Assembly: GCA_023398615.1 (NCBI GenBank)
Contig: JAEWSD010000214.1
Coordinates: 1-12,284, forward strand
DNA length: 12,284 nucleotides
Direction of reading: 5' to 3'
Source: Bacillota bacterium
GTDB lineage: Bacteria > Bacillota > Clostridia > Lachnospirales > Lachnospiraceae
Every line of letters starts with the position of its first letter. Position 1 is the stretch's first letter. Made by a program: the position numbers and the translations under genes. Below, piece by piece: positions 4,907 to 12,170 of the stretch. The notes beneath the pieces are model-generated. The model was given only the letters and a program-made list of their open reading frames with translations, searched no databases and was not told the origin of the DNA.

Positions 4907-7282
4907 ATGAGGATAAAACATTACAGAAGGCTTTTTATGCTTTCATTCATTGTTATTGCGATATCGCTAACTTTAAACAGCAGATATGTATATGCGGCAA
5001 AGGATCAGAAGAAGCCCGCACTGTCGGTTCAGGCCGACAGTACGGAGCCTGTTTCCGGTAAAGTCAAGGCGGTTGTGAAGGCAACGGACGCCTCCGGTAT
5101 CCAGAGTGTAAAATGGGCAGCCGGAAGCAAAACCGCCGCTTATTTTAAGAGTTCGGGCAAAAAGCTGACCTTGAATACCAAAAACTCCGTCAGTGTTTCA
5201 ATAACGAAGAACGGCGTATATACCTTTTATGCAAAGGATAAAGCAGGAAATGAAACGATAAAGAAGTTAACGGTGAGTAACATCGATACATCGAAACCGA
5301 CGGTGACCGTTAAAAAAAGTACACTCAATGTGACGAATAAAAATGTTAAAATAGCACTGACGATAGAAGAGAACGGGTCCGGTTTGTCCAGTATCAAATA
5401 CCTGACGGGTAAAAAACTGGAATCGGATTTTGCGGATGCGGGGAAGAGCCTGACGTTCAAGCAGACGAAAGCAACGGAAGGTGATTATGGGAATAATGTC
5501 TATCAATATACAGCGTCCCTTTCCGTGAGCAGCAATAATCTTTATACCTTTCTTTTAGAGGATGCTGCGGGAAATAAGACGCTTCAAAGGGCCAATATCG
5601 CCAATATTGATAAGGCTGCACCCGTCGTTGCCTATTCACCTAATACAACGAAGCCTACAAACAAAGCCGTTACAGTAAAGCTGACCGTATCGGATGAAGG
5701 CTTTGGCCTTAAGAATGTCTCCTATCTGGGAGGGCTTAAGACGGAAGCGGATTTCGCGGATGCGGCTCAGAATGCAGTTTCTCTTAAGCCGGATGAGAAA
5801 GGTGCCGCAAGCTTTAAGGTAACCAAGAACGGAAACTATTCCGTTCTGGCTGCGGATACGGCAGGGAACCAGACGCTTCAGGTAATCCGGGTGAATAATA
5901 TCGATACCGTTGCACCCACGGTAGCCCTGAACTACTCGGTCATGAATCAGACGGCGGATATCAAAGTGAAGGCGCAGGATGCCAAATCCGGCATATCTGC
6001 TATCAAGTATATTAAAGGAAAGCTGACGGATATCAAGGACGAGAGATGGGAAACGAAGGCAAAGGATGTTACGGCAACCGCTGATTTCAGCGTTAAATCA
6101 TCAGGAAATTACAGCGTACTGGCAACGGATGCCGCAGGGAACCAGTCCGTAGGAGTGGTATACGTGGAGCTGGAATTCCGGGCGGTATGGATATCCTATT
6201 TGGAATTCATGGCCTTTACGAAAAACGGATGTACTGAAAAAGTATTTCAGCAAAAGATTGATACCATGTTTGACAATGTGGCCGATCTTAATATGAATGC
6301 GGTAGTTGTTCAGGTAAGACCATTTGGTGACGCTATGTATCCGTCCTCTTATTTCCCGTGGTCTCAGTATATATCCGGGACACAGGGAAAGGACCCGGGG
6401 TATGATCCTTTGGAATATATGGTTCAGGCTGCGCATGACCGCGGACTGGAATTCCATGCGTGGCTCAATCCTTATCGTGTTACCCTGGGCAATACGGATT
6501 ATTCCAAACTGTCAAAGGACAATCCGGCAAGGGTATGGCATGATGATAAGGATACTTCGAATGACAGGAATGTCTTGTCCTTCGGCGGGAATCTGTATTA
6601 CAATCCGGCGTCCAAGGAAGTACAGACCCTGATTACCAACGGAATCAAGGAAATCGCCGAGAATTACGAGGTTGACGGAATACATTTTGACGATTATTTC
6701 TATCCTTCCATCGGAAGCGGATATGCAACCAAATTCGATTATAAGGAATACAATGAGTATGCCGCCCAATGTAAAAGCTCGGGCAAGAAGGCGATGGCGA
6801 TTGCGGATTGGCGCAGGAACAATGTCAATACACTGGTTAAGAATATATATAAATCCATTAAAAACATTGATTCCACCGTTCAGTTCGGTATCAGTCCCGG
6901 AGGCTTCATCGATTCCCTTTCCTCTGATGCGGCATACTATGTGGATTATGAGACCTGGTTATCCTCGGACGGTTATATCGATTATATCTGCCCTCAGATT
7001 TACTGGACTTTTACAAACGGTACCTATCCGTATGACAAAACCCTGGATAAATGGCTGTCCTACCGTACCAGTTCAACGGTTAAGATGTACGTCGGAATAG
7101 CCGCTTATAAGGCAGGCTCCAATTTGTCCAGCGATTGGGAGAACGATGACGAGATCTTAAAGGACCAGATAGAATACGGCAGGGATACCGGTCTGGTAGA
7201 CGGCTACATATTCTTCCGGTATGATTTCTTTTATAATAAGGTTACGAAGCCGTCCATTGACAAGCTGCTTAAAATATTATAA
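4907..7282 (+). CDS. Secreted GHL10-family glycosyl hydrolase with four Ig-like repeats
   Basis: A 791-aa exported protein. The N-terminus is a signal peptide (RIKHYRR, hydrophobic stretch, likely cut after VYA near residue 30). Four Ig-like repeats follow, ending near residues 127, 235, 333 and 419; each closes with a Y-[ST]-[FV]...D-x-AGN-[EKQ] motif and the first three with a NID linker. The GHL10 (DUF187, GH10-like barrel) domain starts at Phe424 (EFRAVWISY) and shows AVVVQVRPFGDAMYPS, a long loop up to FHAWLNPYRV, the acidic pair Asp595-Asp596 in GIHFDDYFYP, FGISPGGF and an ICPQIYW strand. Known relatives are YngK-type proteins and E. coli DigH (YddW), which cuts peptide-free peptidoglycan glycan. 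By context after an amidase, a similar role is inferred. RBS-like AAAGGAAAGG (4883-4892) lies 14 bases before the ATG, a long gap. An ATG at 4894 is out of frame. No lipobox cysteine is seen, unlike many relatives. Confidence 0.9.
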   Translation: MRIKHYRRLFMLSFIVIAISLTLNSRYVYAAKDQKKPALSVQADSTEPVSGKVKAVVKATDASGIQSVKWAAGSKTAAYFKSSGKKLTLNTKNSVSVSITKNGVYTFYAKDKAGNETIKKLTVSNIDTSKPTVTVKKSTLNVTNKNVKIALTIEENGSGLSSIKYLTGKKLESDFADAGKSLTFKQTKATEGDYGNNVYQYTASLSVSSNNLYTFLLEDAAGNKTLQRANIANIDKAAPVVAYSPNTTKPTNKAVTVKLTVSDEGFGLKNVSYLGGLKTEADFADAAQNAVSLKPDEKGAASFKVTKNGNYSVLAADTAGNQTLQVIRVNNIDTVAPTVALNYSVMNQTADIKVKAQDAKSGISAIKYIKGKLTDIKDERWETKAKDVTATADFSVKSSGNYSVLATDAAGNQSVGVVYVELEFRAVWISYLEFMAFTKNGCTEKVFQQKIDTMFDNVADLNMNAVVVQVRPFGDAMYPSSYFPWSQYISGTQGKDPGYDPLEYMVQAAHDRGLEFHAWLNPYRVTLGNTDYSKLSKDNPARVWHDDKDTSNDRNVLSFGGNLYYNPASKEVQTLITNGIKEIAENYEVDGIHFDDYFYPSIGSGYATKFDYKEYNEYAAQCKSSGKKAMAIADWRRNNVNTLVKNIYKSIKNIDSTVQFGISPGGFIDSLSSDAAYYVDYETWLSSDGYIDYICPQIYWTFTNGTYPYDKTLDKWLSYRTSSTVKMYVGIAAYKAGSNLSSDWENDDEILKDQIEYGRDTGLVDGYIFFRYDFFYNKVTKPSIDKLLKIL

Positions 7283-7310
7283 CTGTAATGAAATAAAGGA
7301 ACAAATAATC

Positions 7311-7376
7311 AAAACAGAGCTTTATATCGGCAGGAGGATGCATTACCCGTAAACTGCCGATATAAAGCTCTGTTTT
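7311..7376. terminator. Perfect 23-bp stem hairpin, probably bidirectional terminator
   Basis: Left arm 7311-7333 and right arm 7354-7376 are exact reverse complements over 23 bp around a 20-base loop. The arms begin with AAAACAGAGC and end with GCTCTGTTTT, the A-tract/U-tract layout of terminators that work in either direction. It lies 28 bases after the GHL10 stop and would end the amidase-GHL10 transcript. The run of T after the stem on the plus strand is short (TTTT then CTGCCCCC), so the stem must do most of the work. Confidence 0.8.
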
Positions 7377-7548
7377 CTGCCCCCTTTTGCGATTCTACAG
7401 TGGTGGAATAAAATAATCCAGGTACATCAAACTTTCATTATACTCAAAATTTGCTAGAAATTTAATTGAATATCATATATAATAATATAAAACGAACATA
7501 TATTCAGTTTCTGTTAAGACGAACCTGATTCGGTATATGGAATTCTGT
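7377..7548 (+). promoter_or_regulatory. AT-rich upstream region, likely original promoter of the helicase gene
   Basis: No gene is visible here. TTGCTA at 7451-7456 and an AT run around 7471-7490 containing TATAAT (7478-7483) are the best promoter-like words, but their spacing is 21 bases; CATATA at 7474-7479 would give 17 but matches poorly. Before the palindromic element inserted, TATAAT would have been about 95 bases from the helicase start. Now about 310 bases intervene. Treat as a weak prediction. Confidence 0.3.
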
Positions 7549-7559
7549 TTAATATTGGT
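7549..7559 (+). repeat. Left copy of 11-bp target-site duplication
   Basis: TTAATATTGGT immediately precedes the palindromic element and is repeated exactly at 7763-7773 immediately after it. The next two bases (TA) also match, but on the left they belong to the element's own TAGG end, so 11 bp is the reading consistent with symmetric ends. Confidence 0.8.
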
Positions 7560-7762
7560 TAGGCATTTGCGAAACTCTTAATTGTGTCTGTGATTGTTCC
7601 AATGTGTGTTTCATCTGTCGTTACTGTTTGCTGAAATGGTTTGAACGTCACATACAAATGTACTTATTGTATGTGTAAGTCAAATAATTTCAGCAAATTG
7701 TAGAGGCAGCTGAAACACACAGGAACATCAGCAGACACAAAAAGGAGTTTCGCAATTACCTA
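7560..7762. mobile_element. 203-bp palindromic MITE-like element
   Basis: A non-coding element whose two halves are inverted copies of one another along nearly the whole length. The outer 18 bases pair with two mismatches (left TAGGCATTTGCGAAACTC at 7560-7577; complement of 7745-7762 reads TAGGTAATTGCGAAACTC). Inner matching blocks, in order from either end, are TTGTGTCTG, TGTTCC, TGTGTGTTTCA, TTTGCTGAAAT, TTTGA and ACATACAA, meeting at a tip near 7655-7668. Substitutions and small indels between blocks show the arms have drifted. It is flanked by perfect 11-bp direct repeats. This fits a miniature inverted-repeat element moved in trans by a transposase not in the window. A duplication of 9-12 bp is typical of IS4/IS231-type enzymes, but the ends do not let me name a family. 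It sits in the helicase leader and would fold into a long RNA hairpin if transcribed. Confidence 0.82.
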
Positions 7763-7773
7763 TTAATATTGGT
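7763..7773 (+). repeat. Right copy of 11-bp target-site duplication
   Basis: An exact copy of 7549-7559 that directly abuts the right end of the palindromic element. Deleting one copy plus the element restores an uninterrupted leader running into TATTATAAGGAG before the helicase gene. The absence of any difference between the copies suggests a fairly recent insertion. Confidence 0.8.
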
Positions 7774-7779
7774 TATTAT

Positions 7780-7785
7780 AAGGAG
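7780..7785 (+). promoter_or_regulatory. Ribosome binding site of the lhr-like gene
   Basis: AAGGAG with 8 bases to the ATG at 7794. It lies only 6 bases beyond the right target duplication, so the palindromic insertion left the translation signals intact while displacing everything upstream by 214 bases. This site fixes the chosen start. Confidence 0.75.
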
Positions 7786-7793
7786 AAGAAGAG

Positions 7794-10700
7794 ATGTCTG
7801 AGAATGCCCTTGATATTTTTGATCCTGTTACCAAGCGTTGGTTTACCCGAACACTCGGTGTGCCGACAGCGGTGCAGGAGGAAGCATGGCCTGCAATAGG
7901 TGCGGGCGGTCATACCCTGGTGTCCGCACCTACCGGAACCGGTAAAACCTTGTCGGCCTTTCTGGTGTTTATTGACCGGCTGATCGCACAGGCGAGGGCA
8001 GGAACATTGCAGCAGGGGCTTCAGCTGATATATGTCTCTCCTCTTAAGTCACTTGCAGGTGATATCCGGGAGAACCTAAGAAGGCCTCTGAACGGAATCC
8101 TGGAGGAAGTATACCATGCCGAACCGGATTCTAAAAATACCCCCTTTGATATCGGCATAGCAGTCAGGACGGGTGATACACCGCAAAGTGAGCGGAGACG
8201 GATGATAAAATCCCCTCCGCATATCCTGATTACCACACCGGAATCCCTGTATCTGATGTTGACCGCCAAATCCGGACAATCCATCCTGTGTACGGCACGT
8301 GCCATTATCATCGATGAGCTTCACGCCGTAATTGATTCCAAGCGCGGCGCCCACCTGATGCTTTCCATAGCAAGGCTGGACAGGCTTTGCCTGGAACCCT
8401 TGCAGCGCATCGGCCTGTCTGCTACGATCGAACCGTTAGACAGGGCGGCGGAGTATCTTTCTCCCGATGCGGTGACAATAGTTGCACCGAGGATGCATAA
8501 GGAGGTCAGGCTGACGGTCACAAGCCCTTTGGCAGACAGCAGGCTGATTTTCAAGGATTCTGTCTGGCAGCAGCTGGCACGGGCTGTGTATGAACACTGT
8601 ACCGGTACCAGAAGCGTTATCGCATTCGTCGAGGGACGGGCCTATGCGGAAAGACTGGCTTACTACGTGAACCAGCTTGGAGGAGAAGGGTTTGCCAGAA
8701 CACACCACGGCAGCTTATCCAGGGAGCAGCGGTATGAGGTGGAGCACGCATTGCGAAGCGGCAGCCTGCGTCTGCTGTGTGCGACCTCCAGCATGGAGCT
8801 GGGTATTGACGTCGGCGATATCGATCAGGTATTCCAGATAGGGTGTCCCCGCTCTATATCAAGCACGATGCAAAGGCTTGGACGTGCCGGACATAACCCG
8901 GACCGCACCAGTATCATGCATATATTCCCAAAGGTGCCTGTCGAAGGGCTTTACAGCGGTCTGACGGCAGAAGCGGTGCGAAACGGCGGTGTAGAATATT
9001 CACGTCCGCCGAGGCTTTGCCTGGATATTCTTGCCCAGCATCTGGTATCGATGGCTACGGGGGAAGGTTACGGCCTGGATGAGGTTATGGAGATTCTGCC
9101 GCGCGCCTATCCCTTTCGCGGGGTGACACGTGGGGATGTGAAGGATGTGCTGTGTATGCTGGCCGGAGATTACGAGCATGAGCGTGACATACCGGTCAGG
9201 CCCAGAATCCTTTATGACCGGATCCATGAACGTGTAGAGGGAGATCCCTACAGCCGCATGCTTGCGGTATCGGCAGGAGGGACGATTCCCGACAGGGGGC
9301 TTTATGCGGTGAAAACGGAAGGCGGCGTGAAGCTGGGAGAACTGGATGAGGAGTATGTCTATGAGGCGCATGCCGGCGATAAATTCCTGTTAGGTACCTT
9401 TGCCTGGCAGATTAAAAGTATACAAAAGGATTCCGTTATTGTTGCTCAGTCAACAGTAAGCGGTGCAAGGCCGCCATTCTGGAAGGGTGAGATGAAGGGC
9501 CGCAGCCTGCGAACCGGACTTAGCTTTGGGGCAATTTTCAGAAGACTCGGGAAGGCGAATGAAGCAGGAATGCTGTTGCAGGAATTGGACGGACTTGGAC
9601 TTGACAAGGCGGCGGCAGAAAGCGCACGGGACTTTTTGGAACGGCAACTGGAAGCAACCGGCCTTTTGCCGGATGACCGGACCATAATCATTGAACATTT
9701 TCGCGATGAGACCGGCATCCATCAGATGATGGTGCATTCCGTGTTCGGAAAACCGGTTAATGAGCCGCTGGCAATTCTGACACAGGTTTCGTTAAGACAC
9801 CTTACGGATACGAATATCAGCTACTTTTCGGATGACGACGGATTCCTGCTGTTCCCTTACGGAGATTGTGTGATTCCGGAAGGGCTGCTTTTGGGAATCC
9901 CCGCCGGAACGGCCAGGGACATATTAGAGGCCGTGCTTCCTGCGACACCGCTCTTTAATATGACGTTCCGCTATAATTCCGCCCGTGCCCTGATGATGGG
10001 GATGCGTAAGGCCGGCCGCCAGCCGTTATGGGTGCAGCGGCTTCGCAGTACGCAGATGCTGGATTCTCTGGTGCAATATAAGAATCATCCTTTAATCCGC
10101 GAGACGCGCAGGGAATGCCTGGAGGATTACTGGGATCTGTCCGGCACGGAAGCTGTGTTAAACGGGATTCAATCGGGCAATATCCGTATCCGGGAAATCT
10201 ATCTTGATACGCCGTCCCCTATGTCAATGCCCCTGCGGCACCAGACGGAAGCAACGATGATGTATGACTATAATCCGACACCCTCAAGTATCCATCATGC
10301 TGCGGAGGATGCCCTGAAGCAGGCTGAGATGATCAAACCTGCACCGGAACAGCTTGCCCTGGTCTCCGAACGTAAGCGGCTGCCAGAGGATGAGAAGCAG
10401 CTGCATTCCCTGCTCATGACGGAAGGGGATCTGATTGCCGGGGAGCTTGATATTCCGGTCGAATGGCTTGAGTTACTTGCCGGGCAGGAGCGGGCGAAAT
10501 ACATCGAACCGGGTTTATGGATTGCTGCGGAACATGAGGAAGAATACAGGAATGCTTTAGAAGGCGGAGATACGGAGACAAGAGGACGTATCGTCAGACG
10601 ACTTCTTCGCTGTCGCGGGGCGGTTACGCCGGAGCAGGCAGGCGACCGTTATCTCTGGACAGAAAAACAGGCCCTGGATGTACTGTCGGAGCTATGCAGA

Positions 10701-11933
10701 CAGGGCAGCGCCGTAGAACATGACGGATTGTACTATCATAAAGAGCTGTATGACCGGGCACGAAGGGAAACTGTAAAGAGCCGGCGCAGACAGATTAAGA
10801 CCTTGCCGCCGGAACGGTATGCCGCACTGCTTGCAGGGCGTATGGCCATTGCGGCACCTCCGGCGGAACAGCTGGAACGGGCCTTAAGGCTGCTGTGCGA
10901 CCAGTTCTTTCCGCCTGCCATGTGGGAAAGCATCCTTCTGCCTGCACGCGTAGGAAGCTATCGTGCGGAGCTGTTAGATATCCTGCTATCCAACGGGAGC
11001 TTTTTCTGGCAGATGGAACCGGATCTGGGCCTTAGCTTTCACCGGTCCGAGGAGATTGACTGGGATGCCGACCTTTCCGGAATAACGGAGACATTGGAGG
11101 GGAATGAAAGGATCATCTACGAAGCTTTAGTAAAAAGGGGAGCAAGCTTTATGCAGAGGCTTTCTGTTTTGTTGGGCGGAGCTTCCCCTTATGATACCCT
11201 TCAGGAGCTTGCGCGAAAGGGTATCGTCTATGCGGACAGCTTTGTGCCGGTACGGCATCTGCTGAATAAGAATAAGGCAGAGAAAAGCACGGTGAGACAG
11301 CGTGTGAATGCCCGTGTAACAGCAATGTCCTCGGGCCGGTGGGAAGTGCTGCATCCGCTTATTGAGCCTTCGGCCGAGCAGAAGCTGGAACGGATCTTTG
11401 ACCGTGTTATAATACTATGCCGTGAAACGGTACAGGAACTTCCCTGGACAGCTGCTCTGGAAGTCCTGCGTGTGTGGGAATACACGGGCCGCGTACGGCG
11501 CGGATATTTTATTGAAGGATTATCCGGGGTTCAGTTCATTCGGGAGAAGGATTTTGCCGGAACCATGCTGGCCTTGGAAATACCTTCAGAGGAGATAATC
11601 TGGCTGTCGGCTGTCGATCCCGCGCAGCCCTGGGGTAAGGCCCTGCCGCATAGGCAAGAATGCTCATTCTTGAATGTTCAGGGTACCGCAGTGGCCTTGC
11701 AATCGGGAATTCCCGCCGCGGTATTCGAAAGGCAGGGGAAGGTGCTGCGAATCTTTGAAGCTTCCGCGTTGCCTGAACTTCTTCGAAGCTTTACGGACAG
11801 CTTTACAAGGCGGCGTGTCTTTCCGGCACTTGGCAGGCTGACGGTAAAGGAATATCCCCGGGAAGCCGCAGATGCCCTTGCCGGTGCCGGCTTTATCCAT
11901 GAAATGCAGGACTATGTGCTGTACCGGAAATGA
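7794..11933 (+). CDS. lhr: Lhr-type superfamily 2 ATP-dependent helicase, full length
   Basis: A 1379-aa Lhr-family helicase. RecA domain 1 (about 1-230) carries a Q-like residue Gln28, Walker A SAPTGTGKT with Lys51, the DELH box Asp174-His177 and motif III SAT at 209-211. RecA domain 2 (about 231-420) carries motif VI QRLGRAGH at 360-367. A winged helix and beta-barrel module follow, including the family's PFWKGE signature at 561-566. From about 870 onward is the Lhr C-terminal part with winged-helix modules; ETRGRIVRRLL through DRARRE near 928-992 is typical. Characterised Lhr proteins translocate 3' to 5' on single-stranded DNA using ATP and unwind DNA or RNA:DNA duplexes, with roles in DNA repair. 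E. coli and mycobacterial Lhr are about 1500 aa, so this one is slightly short but not truncated. It stands alone: no nuclease, ligase or phosphoesterase partner is adjacent. The AAGGAG site supports this start; a 203-bp palindrome occupies its leader. Confidence 0.92.
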   Translation: MSENALDIFDPVTKRWFTRTLGVPTAVQEEAWPAIGAGGHTLVSAPTGTGKTLSAFLVFIDRLIAQARAGTLQQGLQLIYVSPLKSLAGDIRENLRRPLNGILEEVYHAEPDSKNTPFDIGIAVRTGDTPQSERRRMIKSPPHILITTPESLYLMLTAKSGQSILCTARAIIIDELHAVIDSKRGAHLMLSIARLDRLCLEPLQRIGLSATIEPLDRAAEYLSPDAVTIVAPRMHKEVRLTVTSPLADSRLIFKDSVWQQLARAVYEHCTGTRSVIAFVEGRAYAERLAYYVNQLGGEGFARTHHGSLSREQRYEVEHALRSGSLRLLCATSSMELGIDVGDIDQVFQIGCPRSISSTMQRLGRAGHNPDRTSIMHIFPKVPVEGLYSGLTAEAVRNGGVEYSRPPRLCLDILAQHLVSMATGEGYGLDEVMEILPRAYPFRGVTRGDVKDVLCMLAGDYEHERDIPVRPRILYDRIHERVEGDPYSRMLAVSAGGTIPDRGLYAVKTEGGVKLGELDEEYVYEAHAGDKFLLGTFAWQIKSIQKDSVIVAQSTVSGARPPFWKGEMKGRSLRTGLSFGAIFRRLGKANEAGMLLQELDGLGLDKAAAESARDFLERQLEATGLLPDDRTIIIEHFRDETGIHQMMVHSVFGKPVNEPLAILTQVSLRHLTDTNISYFSDDDGFLLFPYGDCVIPEGLLLGIPAGTARDILEAVLPATPLFNMTFRYNSARALMMGMRKAGRQPLWVQRLRSTQMLDSLVQYKNHPLIRETRRECLEDYWDLSGTEAVLNGIQSGNIRIREIYLDTPSPMSMPLRHQTEATMMYDYNPTPSSIHHAAEDALKQAEMIKPAPEQLALVSERKRLPEDEKQLHSLLMTEGDLIAGELDIPVEWLELLAGQERAKYIEPGLWIAAEHEEEYRNALEGGDTETRGRIVRRLLRCRGAVTPEQAGDRYLWTEKQALDVLSELCRQGSAVEHDGLYYHKELYDRARRETVKSRRRQIKTLPPERYAALLAGRMAIAAPPAEQLERALRLLCDQFFPPAMWESILLPARVGSYRAELLDILLSNGSFFWQMEPDLGLSFHRSEEIDWDADLSGITETLEGNERIIYEALVKRGASFMQRLSVLLGGASPYDTLQELARKGIVYADSFVPVRHLLNKNKAEKSTVRQRVNARVTAMSSGRWEVLHPLIEPSAEQKLERIFDRVIILCRETVQELPWTAALEVLRVWEYTGRVRRGYFIEGLSGVQFIREKDFAGTMLALEIPSEEIIWLSAVDPAQPWGKALPHRQECSFLNVQGTAVALQSGIPAAVFERQGKVLRIFEASALPELLRSFTDSFTRRRVFPALGRLTVKEYPREAADALAGAGFIHEMQDYVLYRK

Positions 11934-11973
11934 TGCGGCTATATATAAATTTTAAAAGTTTAATCGCTTACGA

Positions 11974-12055
11974 GGCTGCGACAAAATCTATTATTAAGGA
12001 CATTCCGAACATATCCCTAATAATACATTTTGCCGCAGCCCTGTTTATTTTTATC
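11974..12055 (+). terminator. Long imperfect hairpin downstream of the helicase gene
   Basis: Arms 11974-11999 and 12015-12040 pair at 23 of 26 positions around a 15-base loop. The stem is four perfect blocks of 7, 6, 8 and 2 bp (GGCTGCG, CAAAAT, TATTATTA, GG) separated by three single symmetric mismatches, read left:right as A:C, C:C and A:C. The GC-rich base is followed by CTGTTTATTTTTATC, a T-rich tail, so intrinsic termination of the helicase transcript is the likely job. The stop codon is 40 bases upstream. The unusually long, regularly interrupted stem could also be a dispersed repeat. Confidence 0.65.
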
Positions 12056-12099
12056 AATTTAAAATGTCTCGGGTTTCTGTGACTTTCGCTTCGCTGATC

Positions 12100-12127
12100 T
12101 AACTATATATATCTATATATATAGTTA
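12100..12127. repeat. 28-bp AT-rich palindrome
   Basis: TAACTATATATAT (12100-12112) and its exact reverse complement (12115-12127) are separated by only CT. The alternating TA sequence can extrude as a cruciform or form a small stable hairpin in RNA. CTGTGA at 12077-12082 and TCACAG at 12144-12149 form an outer inverted repeat around it. There is no poly-T run directly after the stem on the plus strand. On the minus strand a T7 run (in GCGTTTTTTTGTGAG) lies before it, so it is not a standard terminator in either direction. Confidence 0.55.
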
Positions 12128-12161
12128 CTCACAAAAAAACGCCTCACAGTACCATATCCGA

Positions 12162-12170
12162 ATTATAACA
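12162..12170 (-). promoter_or_regulatory. Candidate leftward extended -10 (TGTTATAAT)
   Basis: On the minus strand the sequence reads TGT followed by a consensus TATAAT, a perfect extended -10. No good -35 is found at the usual distance, which such promoters can tolerate. Transcription would run left through the AT palindrome toward the helicase terminator, with no gene of appreciable size on that strand. It could therefore make a short non-coding RNA, or be a chance match in AT-rich DNA. Confidence 0.25.

Noticed and set aside
4894..4960. Alternative ATG at 4894 for the GHL10 gene
   Set aside because: It is out of frame with the signal peptide and the rest of the protein; the frame used from 4907 gives a proper signal sequence.
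6672..7100. 142-codon open frame inside the GHL10 gene
   Set aside because: Overlaps the catalytic domain in another frame, and its composition is that of a shifted reading of the real gene.
7560..7762. Palindromic region read as a riboswitch or as a CRISPR-like repeat
   Set aside because: The flanking exact 11-bp duplication and symmetric TAGG ends fit insertion of an element. There are no repeated spacer units and no recognisable aptamer core.
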